This document shows positions 53,504 through 63,582 of a stretch of 64,000 nucleotides of DNA, in pieces. The notes beneath the pieces are model-generated. The model was not told the DNA's origin. It worked only from the letters and a program-made list of their open reading frames with translations, and searched no databases. The position numbers and the translations under genes were made by a program. How positions within the stretch are numbered: the first letter of the stretch is position 1; each line of letters begins with the position of its first letter. The DNA comes from Streptomyces sp. Z26 (GTDB taxonomy: Bacteria > Actinomycetota > Actinomycetes > Streptomycetales > Streptomycetaceae): the NCBI RefSeq assembly GCF_003665095.1, contig NZ_RCHV01000002.1, positions 1,435,501 to 1,499,500 of the forward strand, read 5' to 3'.

Positions 53504-54166
53504 ATGCGCGGCATACGCAAGCTCTACGCGCGTCGTCCGGTGGCCGCCACGGCCGCGGCTGCCGCTCTGGCCGCCGTCTGCGCCACCGCCACGCTGACCG
53601 GCGGCTCCGCCCAGGCGGCCCCGCCCGCCCCGCCGAGCGCCGCCGAGGCCAAGACGATGCTCGCCGGGCTGACCGAGTCCACCGAGGGCTCGATGGACGG
53701 CTACGACCGTGAGAAGTTCCCGCACTGGAGCGACCAGGGCGACAGCTGCGACACCCGCGAGGCCGTGCTGAAGCGGGACGGCGAGGGCGTCGAGACGGGC
53801 AGCGACTGCAAGGCGACGAGCGGCAGTTGGTACAGCGAGTACGACGGCGAGACCTGGACCGCGACCGGCGACGTCGACATCGACCACGTCGTACCGCTCG
53901 CGGAGGCGTGGCGCTCCGGTGCCGCCGACTGGACGGACGCCCAGCGCGAGGGCCTGGCGAACGACCTGGACATCTCCCAGCTGATCGCCGTCACCGACAA
54001 CGTCAACCAGTCGAAGGGCGACAAGGACCCCGCCGACTGGCTGCCCCCGAAGGCCGACTACCACTGCACCTACGCCTCGATGTGGGTCTGGGTGAAGGAC
54101 ACGTACGCCATGACCGTGGACGCCGACGAGAAGGCCAAGCTGGACGAGATCCTGAACGGCTGCTGA
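53504..54166 (+). CDS. secreted HNH-family nuclease (GmrSD/DUF1524-like)
   Basis: 220 residues. The signal peptide (ARRPVAATAAAAALAAVCAT, cleavage near AQAAPP) is followed by the family pattern YDREKFPHWSDQGDSCDTREAVL, then DVDIDHVVPLAEAW (the DHVVPL His of the HNH motif), NLD-like NDLDISQLIAVTDNVNQSKGDKDPADWLPP (metal-binding Asn/His region) and CTYASMWVWVKDTY. Four cysteines suggest disulfides. The family degrades DNA outside the cell. The ATG follows AAGGGAG. Confidence 0.9.
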   Translation: MRGIRKLYARRPVAATAAAAALAAVCATATLTGGSAQAAPPAPPSAAEAKTMLAGLTESTEGSMDGYDREKFPHWSDQGDSCDTREAVLKRDGEGVETGSDCKATSGSWYSEYDGETWTATGDVDIDHVVPLAEAWRSGAADWTDAQREGLANDLDISQLIAVTDNVNQSKGDKDPADWLPPKADYHCTYASMWVWVKDTYAMTVDADEKAKLDEILNGC

Positions 54167-54175
54167 CCCGGCCGG

Positions 54176-54206
54176 GGTGGGCGCCCGCGGGAGTCCGGCG
54201 CCCACC
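54176..54206 (+). terminator. HNH gene terminator
   Basis: A perfect 10-bp stem (GGTGGGCGCC / GGCGCCCACC) with an 11-nt loop, 10 nt after the stop codon. Confidence 0.65.
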
Positions 54207-54355
54207 CGTCCCACCCTCCGGTACGCGCCGCCCCCGAGCGCGCGCACGCGGCCCCGTATCCGCCACCCCCGTACGCGCCCGGTCGTGTCCAGCGGGAAAC
54301 TACCCTTCTCCGGCCGTCGTTCCGTACGGTTGCGGAGCGAGGGAGGGAGACCGCG

Positions 54356-56047
<1,692 letters not shown>

Positions 56048-56233
56048 TCGTCCGGAACGCCCGTTCCGGGCCGGGCATGATGGTCCGGCACATGACGGTC
56101 CGGCACGTCCCGGGGGCAGTTGCCGCGGGCGGTTCCGTGACCGCGTAGCCTGTGCCGCGCGGTACGCACCACCGTCCCGTGGCGACGCGAACGACCAGCA
56201 CCGCACGCATGCACATGCACCGGGAGAGGACTC

Positions 56234-58279
56234 TTGGCCGCCCTGCACCATGCCATCGCCGTGGTCGGCGCCGGTCCGCGCGGCACGAGTGTGCTGGAGC
56301 GGCTGTGCGCGTCCGTGCCCCGACGGCTCGGCCCCGACGACCGGTTGACCGTCCACGTGGTGGACCCGGAGCCACCGGGTGCGGGCCGCGTCTGGCGCAC
56401 CGACCAGCCGGGCGAGCTGCTGATGAACACCGTGGCCTCGCAGGTCACGCTGTTCACCGACGCCACCGTGACGGCCGACGGCCCGATCCGCCCCGGCCCC
56501 AGCCTGCACGAGTGGTACGCGTCCGGCGCCCCGGGGGCCGACGGCGACGCCACGCCGCACACCCGCCCGCTGGGCCCCGACGACTACCCGACGCGGCGGC
56601 TCTACGGCGCCTACCTGCGCTGGGTGTTCGCCGAAGTGCTGCGCCGCGCGCCGGAATCGGTGACCGTACGGACGCACGCGGCACGCGCCGTACGGCTGGC
56701 GGACGAGATACCCGGCGAACGCGCGGCCCAGCGCCTCGAACTGTCCGACGGCACCCGGCTGACGGGCCTCGCCGCCGTCGTGCTCGCCCAGGGCCACCTC
56801 CCCGCCGTACCGTCCCGGCCGGAGCGCGAACTCGCCGCCCACGCGCGGCGGCACGGCCTCCAGTACCTCCCGCCCGCCAACCCGGCCGACCTCACCACCG
56901 AACTGGACGCCCTCGCGCCCGGACAGCCCGTGCTGCTGCGCGGCCTCGGCCTGAACTTCTTCGACCACCTGGCGCTGCTCACCGGCGGCCGCGGCGGCAC
57001 GTTCGTACGGGAGGGCGCGGGGGAGGACGGCGTGCGGGAGGGCGGCGCACCGGCCGCGCTGCGCTACCTGCCCTCCGGCAAGGAGCCGCGGCTGTACGCG
57101 GGTTCGCGCCGGGGCGTCCCGTACCACGCGCGGGGGGACAACGAGAAGGGCGCGCACGGCCGTCACGACCCCCTGCTGCTCACCCCGGAGACCATCGCCC
57201 GGCTGCGCGCCCGCGCGGACGCGGGCGACCCGCCGGACTTCCGCGCGGAGGTCTGGCCGCTGGTCGCCAAGGAGGTCGAGACGGTCTACTACGAGGGGCT
57301 GCTCGCCGCCCGCGCCCCGGACGGCGCGCCGTGCCCCGGGGCGGGCCCCGACGGCTTCCGCGCGCGCTTCCTGGCCACCGCGCACCGCGGCGCCGAAGAG
57401 GCCGCCGTACTGGCCGCGTTCGGCATACCCGACGACGCGCGCTGGTGCTGGGACTCCGTACAGGCGCCGCACGCCGGGCGGGTCTTCACCGGCCCGGACG
57501 GCTTCCACTCCTGGCTGCTGGACCGGCTGCGCGAGGACGTCGCGCACGCCCGTGCCGGGAACGTGCGCGGCCCCGTCAAGGCCGCCCTCGACGTCCTGCG
57601 CGACCTGCGCAACGAACTGCGGCAGATCGTCGACCACATGGGGCTCGGCGGACCGTCCCGCCGCGACCACCTGGACCACTGGTACACGCCGCTGAACGCC
57701 TTCCTCTCCATCGGCCCCCCGCGCCGCCGCATCGAGGAGATGGCCGCGCTGATCGAGGCGGGCGTCCTCACCGTCCTCGGCCCCGGCACGGAGGTACGGG
57801 CAGACGACGCCGCGGGCGTCTTCCACGCCCACTCCCCCGCCGTCCCCGACAGCGCCGTCACGGTCACCGCGCTGGTCGAGGCCCGGCTGCCGGAGCCGGA
57901 CGTACGGCGTACGGCCGACCCGCTGCTGACCGCCCTGCTGCGGGCGGGCGAGTGCCGACCGCACGCCCTAGACGGCTACGAGACGGGCGGACTCGACGTG
58001 AGCGGGCGCCCGTACCGGCTGCTCGACCGCCAAGGGCGCCCGCACGCGCGCCGGTTCGCGGTCGGGGTGCCCACCGAGGGCGTGCACTGGGTGACGGCCG
58101 CGGGCGCGCGCCCCGGCGTGAACTCGGTGACGCTCACCGACACGGACGCCGTCGCCTGCGCCGCCCTGGACACCCTGCGGCCCACCACGGGCGCCGCCCG
58201 CGCGGCGGCGACGGCCACCGCGCCGGTCCCCGGCCCGCGCACGCCCCTCGGCTCCGGCACCCCCGCTCCCGCGCCCTGA
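56234..58279 (+). CDS. FAD/NAD(P)-binding protein (NAD_binding_9 family)
   Basis: 681 residues. The protein opens with a dinucleotide-binding fold (IAVVGAGPRGTSVLERLCAS), then VVDPEPPGAGRVWRTDQPGELLMNT, LHEWYASGAP, RRLYGAYLRWVF, VLAQGHLPAVPS (second dinucleotide site), LRGLGLNFFDHLALLTGGRGG and SGKEPRLYAGSRRGVPYHAR, and VPTEGVHWVTAAGARPGVNS near the end. This is the actinobacterial FAD/NAD(P)-binding family linked to HI0933/ornithine-hydroxylase-like oxidoreductases; no substrate is known. The TTG at 56234 follows GAGAGGA. Confidence 0.88.
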   Translation: MAALHHAIAVVGAGPRGTSVLERLCASVPRRLGPDDRLTVHVVDPEPPGAGRVWRTDQPGELLMNTVASQVTLFTDATVTADGPIRPGPSLHEWYASGAPGADGDATPHTRPLGPDDYPTRRLYGAYLRWVFAEVLRRAPESVTVRTHAARAVRLADEIPGERAAQRLELSDGTRLTGLAAVVLAQGHLPAVPSRPERELAAHARRHGLQYLPPANPADLTTELDALAPGQPVLLRGLGLNFFDHLALLTGGRGGTFVREGAGEDGVREGGAPAALRYLPSGKEPRLYAGSRRGVPYHARGDNEKGAHGRHDPLLLTPETIARLRARADAGDPPDFRAEVWPLVAKEVETVYYEGLLAARAPDGAPCPGAGPDGFRARFLATAHRGAEEAAVLAAFGIPDDARWCWDSVQAPHAGRVFTGPDGFHSWLLDRLREDVAHARAGNVRGPVKAALDVLRDLRNELRQIVDHMGLGGPSRRDHLDHWYTPLNAFLSIGPPRRRIEEMAALIEAGVLTVLGPGTEVRADDAAGVFHAHSPAVPDSAVTVTALVEARLPEPDVRRTADPLLTALLRAGECRPHALDGYETGGLDVSGRPYRLLDRQGRPHARRFAVGVPTEGVHWVTAAGARPGVNSVTLTDTDAVACAALDTLRPTTGAARAAATATAPVPGPRTPLGSGTPAPAP

Positions 58280-58291
58280 GCGCGGGAGCGG
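58263..58291. terminator. perfect 12-bp hairpin over a stop codon
   Basis: CCGCTCCCGCGC pairs exactly with GCGCGGGAGCGG; the 5-nt loop contains the TGA of the FAD/NAD(P) gene. It lies between two convergent genes. Confidence 0.7.
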
Positions 58292-58297
58292 GCCGCC

Positions 58298-58882
58298 TCA
58301 GCTCCCGGCGCCTTCCCCGCCGCCGCTTCCGTGCCCGCCGCCGTCGCCGCCGTCGCCGAGCAGCGGCACGGTGAAGCAGCCCACGCGCCCGCCCGCCATG
58401 CCCGCCTCGCCGGGCGCCGTACGGGTCGCGTGCTCGTGCAGCACCACCGAGCGGGCCTCGCCCGTACGGAAGTTCCACGGATGGAGCGTGGCCGCGCGGC
58501 CGTCGCCGCCGGGGCCCGCGGTGAGGTCGAGCCAGATCTCGTTGCCGGGGTTGGCGTACGCCGGGTCGGTGGAGGGCCGCACCGGGTCGGGGCGGTGCTG
58601 GTAGTGCGGCCCGGCGTCGTCCGGGTCGGCGCCGCACGGCGCGGTGTGCACGTGCACCCCGTACGTGTGCCCCGGCAGCAGGCCGCGCACGGCCACCGCG
58701 ACGCGCGTCCCCGCGCCGTCCACCCGCTGTTCCACGGCGATCCGGGCCCCCTCGGGCACCAGCCGCCGGTCGTACGTGACGGCCCGCGGCACCCCCGTAC
58801 CGTCCGGCGGCGCGAACCGGCCCTCAGCGCGCAGCCGTTGGCCCTCCCCGCCCGAACGGGCCGCCGCGTCCGCGCCGTTCAC
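58298..58882 (-). CDS. Cu/Zn superoxide dismutase-family protein, N-terminus frameshifted
   Basis: 194 residues as an open frame from GTG 58882. The copper/zinc-binding segments are YGVHVHTAPCG (His-x-His), GPHYQH, NEIWLDLTAG, HPWNF and VVLHEHATR, with a second Cys in VGCFTV for the disulfide. The catalytic ligands are present. The expected secretory N-terminus is in the neighbouring frame: GTG 58997, with GAGGAG 5 nt upstream, begins VKTSRMIGATARR, after which a one-base shift near 58957 would enter ALLAVAAGG in this frame. So the gene is either mutated, misread in the assembly, or begins downstream without a signal. Confidence 0.75.
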   Translation of the reverse strand: MNGADAAARSGGEGQRLRAEGRFAPPDGTGVPRAVTYDRRLVPEGARIAVEQRVDGAGTRVAVAVRGLLPGHTYGVHVHTAPCGADPDDAGPHYQHRPDPVRPSTDPAYANPGNEIWLDLTAGPGGDGRAATLHPWNFRTGEARSVVLHEHATRTAPGEAGMAGGRVGCFTVPLLGDGGDGGGHGSGGGEGAGS

Positions 58883-59174
58883 CCGGGCCGACGGTTCCGC
58901 CCGGTCCGCCCGGTCCGCCCCGTCGACCGGTCCCCCGGCCGCTACCGCCAGCAGTGCCGCGGCGGGCCGTCGCGCCGATCATGCGTGAGGTCTTCACCGA
59001 TACTCCTCATCAGGTCTGTCCGTTCGGTGGGAAAGTCGGTTCGATCCGGGATACTTCTTGTCCTGGACGCCGCGTGATCGACAGCGGCGCCCCGCCCACC
59101 ACGGGTGAAGTACCCGGGCGTACGCTGTACGGCGGTATGTGGCGGCCAAACACAGTCGAACGGGGGAGCCTGCC

Positions 59175-59822
59175 GTGCCGGAAGCCTTGGTGTCGGTGAT
59201 CGGCACCCCATGGCTCTACGCACTCATCGCGCTCTCCGTGCTGCTCGACGTCTTCCTCCCGGTGCTCCCCAGCGGCGTGCTGGTGATCGGGGCCGCGACG
59301 GCGGTCGCGGGCACGACGGCGGCCGAGGCCGCCAGTTCGGCCACGCACTTCCCGCAGATGCTCGCCCTGGTGCTGTGCGCGGCGGCGGCGTCCGTCCTCG
59401 GTGACTTCGCCGTCTACCGGCTGGCGTGGCGCGGCGGCGCGCGGCTCGACCGCGCCATCGCCCGCTCCCGGCGGCTGACGCACGCCCAGGAACACCTGGG
59501 GCACGCGTTCGTGCGCGGGGGCGGCGCGCTGGTCGTGCTGGCCCGGTTCGCCCCGGCGGGACGCTCCGTGGTGAGCCTGATGGCGGGCGCCGCGCACCGC
59601 CGCGCCAAGGACTTCGTGCCGTGGTCGGCGCTCGGCGGCCTGGCCTGGGCGGCGTACACGGTCGGCCTCGGCTACCTCGGCAGCCGCTGGCTGCACACCG
59701 CGTGGATCGGCACGGCCGTGTCGCTGTGCGCGCTGTTCGCGGCCGGGTCGCTGGCGGCCTTCCTGATACGCCGCCGCCCCGTGCCCGTACCGGCGACTCC
59801 CGTACCGACGCCCGCCAACTGA
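59175..59822 (+). CDS. DedA family membrane protein
   Basis: 215 residues. Family pattern: VLLDVFLPVLPSGVLVIGAATA (first re-entrant region), GDFAVYRLAWRGGARL (GDxxxYxxG-like), FVRGGGALVVLARFAPAGRSVVSLMAG (the F.R.xPxxR motif, here RFAPAGR) and WSALGGLAWAAYTVGLGYLGS. DedA proteins are undecaprenyl-phosphate or lipid translocases needed for membrane integrity. The GTG at 59175 follows GGGGGAG. Confidence 0.88.
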   Translation: MPEALVSVIGTPWLYALIALSVLLDVFLPVLPSGVLVIGAATAVAGTTAAEAASSATHFPQMLALVLCAAAASVLGDFAVYRLAWRGGARLDRAIARSRRLTHAQEHLGHAFVRGGGALVVLARFAPAGRSVVSLMAGAAHRRAKDFVPWSALGGLAWAAYTVGLGYLGSRWLHTAWIGTAVSLCALFAAGSLAAFLIRRRPVPVPATPVPTPAN

Positions 59823-59895
59823 CGCGCGCGGCACGGGAGTCGGCCCACCGCACCCCGGCCGACGCACCCGGGCCCGCCGCCGTACGCGCCGCGCC

Positions 59896-61014
59896 CTATC
59901 CCACGTACCCGGTCAGCGCCCGCGTGTACGCCCACGGCCGCTGCCGTACGCCCGAGCAGGTGTCGTCCGCGCGGTAGCCGCCACCGCCGCACGCGCGGTC
60001 GCGGTTCACCGACCAGAACGCGAGCCGGGCCAGCCCGGTGCGTTCCGCGTAGCGCTTCAGCTCAGCGAAGTGCTCCAGGGTCATCACCTCGCCGCGCCCC
60101 GCGAGCCCGTTCATCGTGGACACGCCGCTGCGCCGGTACGCCTCGGCGTCGCCGTAGCCGTACGCGCTCCGCAGCGTGTCCTTCAGCCCCTCCACCGCCT
60201 CGATGGTGAGGGTGCCCATGTCCCGGCCCCGCGCGGACTCCCCGAAGGCGAACGGCATGATCGTCCAGGCGTCCACGTCGACGCCCTCCCGCGCCGCCTC
60301 GTCGATCAACGCGCGGTCGGGGCCGTGCGGATGGCTGGGGAGGGTGACGTACAGCGTCAGCCCGGGGTTGCGGGCGCGCACCCGCTTCAGCGCCTCGACG
60401 GTCTTCGCCCGCGCCGCCGGGTCCTCGTACGCCTCGGTCTCGATGTCGACGTCGACGGCCTCCAGCGCGTACGCGTCGATCACCCGCTGGTACGCGTCGG
60501 CCAGGGACCGCCCGTCCGGGCAGCTCTGCTCCAGCCGGTGCCCCAGCCCGCCGCCGAACGACGCGATGACGTCACCGCCCGCCGCCCGTACGGCCCGTAC
60601 GGCCTCCTCGTCCGCGCCGCCGGTCAGCGGACGTACGCCGTCCCAGCGCGGCGCGCACTCCCCGTCGCTCAGCACGAACGCGAGCGTGAACCAGCGGACA
60701 CCCGTCTCCCGCATGACGTCCAGCGGGTCGGGCGCGTCGCCCCAGCCCAGCGAGAGGTACGGCGAGACCGCGCCGGGCAGCGCGGGCCGTAAGGGGGCCG
60801 CCAGCGTCCGGCTCGGCGCGACGGCGCCGCGGCCCGGCAGGCCCGCCTCGGCGGCGCCGCCGGGCGCAGCGGGCGCCCGCCCGCGGCCCGCCACGGGGGC
60901 GGGGTCGGCGGACGGCGGCGGAGCGGCCGGGGCGGCCGCGGCGAGGGCCGCGAGGAGCGCGGCCGAGAACGCGGAGGCGCGGGCGGTGGCGTGACGGCGT
61001 ACCCATCGGATCAT
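59896..61014 (-). CDS. secreted GH18 family glycosidase (chitinase-like)
   Basis: 372 residues. A signal peptide (RASAFSAALLAALAAAAPAA) and a disordered Ala/Pro region precede the barrel: AVSPYLSLGWGDAPDPLDVM, GGDVIASFGGGLG, and the active-site DxxDxDxE (LEAVDVDIETEAYED, Asp188, Asp190, Glu192 complete). WTIMPFAFGESARG and LARLAFWSVNRDRACGGGG follow. It probably cleaves chitin. Leu75 is encoded by TTA (60790-60792), a rare codon that makes translation dependent on the bldA tRNA. The ATG lies 6 nt after TACGTT without a ribosome-binding site (leaderless type). Confidence 0.88.
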   Translation of the reverse strand: MIRWVRRHATARASAFSAALLAALAAAAPAAPPPSADPAPVAGRGRAPAAPGGAAEAGLPGRGAVAPSRTLAAPLRPALPGAVSPYLSLGWGDAPDPLDVMRETGVRWFTLAFVLSDGECAPRWDGVRPLTGGADEEAVRAVRAAGGDVIASFGGGLGHRLEQSCPDGRSLADAYQRVIDAYALEAVDVDIETEAYEDPAARAKTVEALKRVRARNPGLTLYVTLPSHPHGPDRALIDEAAREGVDVDAWTIMPFAFGESARGRDMGTLTIEAVEGLKDTLRSAYGYGDAEAYRRSGVSTMNGLAGRGEVMTLEHFAELKRYAERTGLARLAFWSVNRDRACGGGGYRADDTCSGVRQRPWAYTRALTGYVG

Positions 61015-61123
61015 AGGCGGAACGTAACGTCGCCCTCACCCTCCGGCATCCCGGGGCGGCCCATCCGGTCGGGCCGCGCCGCCGGTCGGCGGGCACGGCG
61101 CCCCGGGTCCGTACGCGCGGAGG

Positions 61124-61327
61124 TCAGTCCGCGAACGAACCGTCCCGGCGGCGGGCGTGGCGGGCCAGCAGATGGTTGCACTGCGGGCAGTGGGACCTCA
61201 TGCCGCGCTTGATGATGTACGCGATCCCCACCGTCAGCAGGTAGAGGAGGCCGACCATCCACTTCTCAAAGACCCGCACGAGGCCGGGCTTGGTACAGGT
61301 CGAGCAGTCACGGCAGCCGGTCGACAT
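61124..61327 (-). CDS. small zinc-ribbon-like membrane protein
   Basis: 67 residues, starting MSTGCRDCSTCTKPGLVRVF. Two CxxC pairs flank a single hydrophobic segment (MVGLLYLLTVGIAYIIKRG): CRDCSTC before it and CPQC in HCPQCNHLLARHARRRDG after it. The arrangement is like LITAF-type or zinc-finger membrane peptides. Conserved in streptomycetes; no function known. GAAGGAG lies 5 nt upstream of the ATG. Confidence 0.75.
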   Translation of the reverse strand: MSTGCRDCSTCTKPGLVRVFEKWMVGLLYLLTVGIAYIIKRGMRSHCPQCNHLLARHARRRDGSFAD

Positions 61328-61546
61328 CGGTACTCCTTCGCTCGTGCGTGCCCACCCGGCACGCGGTCCCGGCGATACTAGGCGGTGGGAGCCCGCCGGA
61401 TGTCACCGGCCGATCCCCCTCACGTAACCGTTCACCGGCCCCTCCCACCCCACGACCCGCCAAGGGACCGGAGTTGGCGGCGCGGAACGGCAACGTCCGC
61501 CCGGGGCACGGGCGTTGTACGGCGTCACCGCGGGCCGTACGCGGAA

Positions 61547-61575
61547 GGCCCCCGGTCACGAGGTGACCGGGGGCC
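61547..61575 (-). terminator. tRNA-Val terminator
   Basis: A perfect 13-bp stem (GGCCCCCGGTCAC with its complement) with a 3-nt loop, a few nt downstream of the 3' end of the tRNA on the minus strand. Confidence 0.75.
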
Positions 61576-61581
61576 GGGAAG

Positions 61582-61653
61582 TGGGCGCAACAGGGATCGA
61601 ACCTGTGACATCTGCCTTGTAAGGGCAGCGCTCTACCGCTGAGCTATGCGCCC
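61582..61653 (-). tRNA. tRNA-Val (anticodon UAC)
   Basis: On the minus strand a complete cloverleaf: acceptor GGGCGCA / TGCGCCC, D arm with GCTCAGCGGTAGAGC, anticodon stem CTGCC / GGCAG with loop CTTACAA (anticodon TAC), and T arm with GGTTCGATCC. It reads GUA codons, which in this genome are unusual outside the GTA-CGG context. CCA is not encoded. Confidence 0.97.
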
Positions 61654-61845
61654 CGACCGCGTGGCGGGGTGCCAGACTACCCCGCCCCCACCGCACGGGC
61701 GAAAGCCGGTGCCCGGCACGGTCCGTTCCGGTCTCCGCGTACGGCTGCCGGTGGCCGGCGCGAACGGATCGACCCGTGTGTTCGTTGTGTCCGGGTGGGA
61801 GAATGGGGCAGGTCCACCGGCTGCGGGACACGGGGAGAGGATGAC

Positions 61846-62403
61846 GTGACGACGAACGGCGGCAGCACCCGGCGTTGGGGATGGGGCGGCGGCCGTGCCG
61901 AGAGCCTGCGGGCCGACGCGCAGGCCGCGAAGGACGCAGCCGCAGCGGCGTTCTACGAGCTGGACACCGCGCAGCGCGACCTGCGCATCTCCATCGAGAC
62001 GATCACCGCCGTCGAGGACTCCCCGGCCGGACGGCGAGCCGTGAGCGACTTCGCGGCGCTGGGCACCCGGATCGACCAGGTGAGCCAGGAGTACATCACC
62101 GTCGTCGACGCCCACGACCTGGACCGCGACGACCTCGACTCCGCGGCGGCCACACGCGCCCGCGCCGAGCTGACCCGGACGAAGGAGGCGCTGGAGCGGA
62201 CCAAGGGCGAGCTGGACCGCTTCGAGCAGGGCCTCGGCGGCCTGCTGGAGCAGGCCGAGACGCAGCTCGCCCGGCTCGCGCCCGCCGTCGAGCGGGCCCG
62301 GCAGGGGCTGCTCGCCGCGTCGAACGCGCTGGACGCCGCCCGCGCCGCCGGACTCTCCGCCGACGATCTCGCGGCCCGACTGGCCGCGCTCTCCCCGAGT
62401 TGA
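61846..62403 (+). pseudogene. coiled-coil protein, N-terminal half, broken by a frameshift
   Basis: 185 residues: VTTNGGSTRRWGWGGGRAE, then a long coiled coil (KDAAAAAFYELDTAQRDLRI, ARAELTRTKEALERTKGELD) ending SADDLAARLAALSPS at a TGA. At this point the other frame continues smoothly as ELTKLNEGAGQHGIRDTLQRA (next entry). A single extra G between 62394 and 62399 ('CCCCGAG' to 'CCCCGGAG') would join the two into one 437-residue protein. The GTG start follows GGAGAGG. The join is inferred; the function is unknown. Confidence 0.7.
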
Positions 62404-63158
62404 CGAAGCTGAACGAGGGCGCCGGGCAGCACGGCATCCGCGACACCCTCCAGCGCGCCGACCGCGTCGCCCGCGAGGCCGAGGCCGTACGCGGCCGGGC
62501 GGCGCGGCTGCCGGAGACCGCGGCGGAGACGGACAAGCGGCTCAGCTCCCTGCGGACCCGCACCCAGGCGCTGCACACCCGCGCGGGGAAGGTCGAGCCG
62601 GTGCTGAGCGAGCTGCGCCGCCGGTTCAGCGCCGACTGCTGGCAGGACCTCCAGCAGGTGCCGGACGAGGCGGTACGGGCGGTGCGGCAGGCCGAGGAGA
62701 AGCTGCGGGAGGCCCGGAAGGCCCGCGACGAACAGCGCTGGCCGGACGCCACGTCGCTGCTGTCGACCGTACGGGCCCTGCTGAACACGGCGGACGAGGC
62801 CGTCAAGGCGGCGGGCGACCGCCTCCAGCGGCTGAACGAGGTGAGCTTCGACCAGACCGCCGAGGTGGAACGGACGCGCTTCGCCATCCGCGACGCGCAG
62901 CGGCTCGCGATGGCGGGGCGGACGACGCCCGACCCACGGCACGCGCGCCCGCTGGACGACGCGGTGGCACGGGTCGACCGCGCGGTGGCGGGCCTCACCG
63001 GGCGGCACCCGGACTACTGGCGGTTCCTCACGGAGCTGGACGCGGTGAAGGAGACCGTGCAGCGGGTCGTGGAGCAGCTCCGGCAGGAGATGGGCGCGGG
63101 CGGCCCCGGCGCGGGGCCCGGCCAGGGCCCGGGGCGGGCCCGGCGGAACGGCCGCTGA
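62400..63158 (+). pseudogene. coiled-coil protein, C-terminal half, out of frame with the N-terminal half
   Basis: About 252 residues from TTG 62400, which overlaps the preceding TGA (TTGA). ELTKLNEGAGQHGIRDTLQR, SLRTRTQALHTRAGKVEPVL, CWQDLQQVPDEAVRAVRQAE, DEAVKAAGDRLQRLNEVSF and ARVDRAVAGLTGRHPDYWRF continue the alpha-helical coiled coil; the end is basic and Gly/Pro-rich. No ribosome-binding site precedes the TTG. Overlap by TTGA could also be a natural coupled start, so separate genes are the alternative. Confidence 0.65.
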
Positions 63159-63233
63159 GCCCGGCGCCGTACGGCCGTCGGCGGCCCGTCACGCCCGGCG
63201 GGCGGCGTACGGGCGGCGGCTATGCTTCCGGGC

Positions 63234-63449
63234 ATGCCGCGATACGAGTACCGCTGCCGCCGGTGCGGGGACGACTTCGAACTGAGCAGGCCGATGGCGG
63301 AGTCGGGCGCGCCCGCGCCGTGTCCGCGGGGCCACGACGACACCGTGAAGCTGCTGTCGACGGTCTCCGTGGGCGGCGCCGCCCCGGCACCGCGCGGCGG
63401 TGGCGGGGGTGGCGGCGGTGGCTGCTGCGGGGGCGGCTGCTGCGGCTGA
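63234..63449 (+). CDS. FmdB-family zinc-ribbon protein
   Basis: 71 residues. MPRYEYRCRRCGDDFELSRP has the CxxC half of the zinc ribbon; CPRGHDDTVKLLSTVSVGG carries Cys and His for the other half. The C-terminus is a Gly run with CC pairs (GGGCCGGGCCG), an odd, Cys/Gly-rich end. A TATGCT box (63221-63226) sits 7 nt before the ATG, which suits a leaderless mRNA. Confidence 0.85.
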   Translation: MPRYEYRCRRCGDDFELSRPMAESGAPAPCPRGHDDTVKLLSTVSVGGAAPAPRGGGGGGGGGCCGGGCCG

Positions 63450-63582
63450 GCCGCCGGGGGGCGTCCCCGTCCCGGTCGTCCCGGCGGCCCCGGCTCTCCC
63501 GGTTGGCGGCGGGGCGCGGTGGGCGGATGCTGGAGGGGCGCCCCTCCCGTCCGGCGGGGCGCCCTCGACCGAGGAGGCCGCC

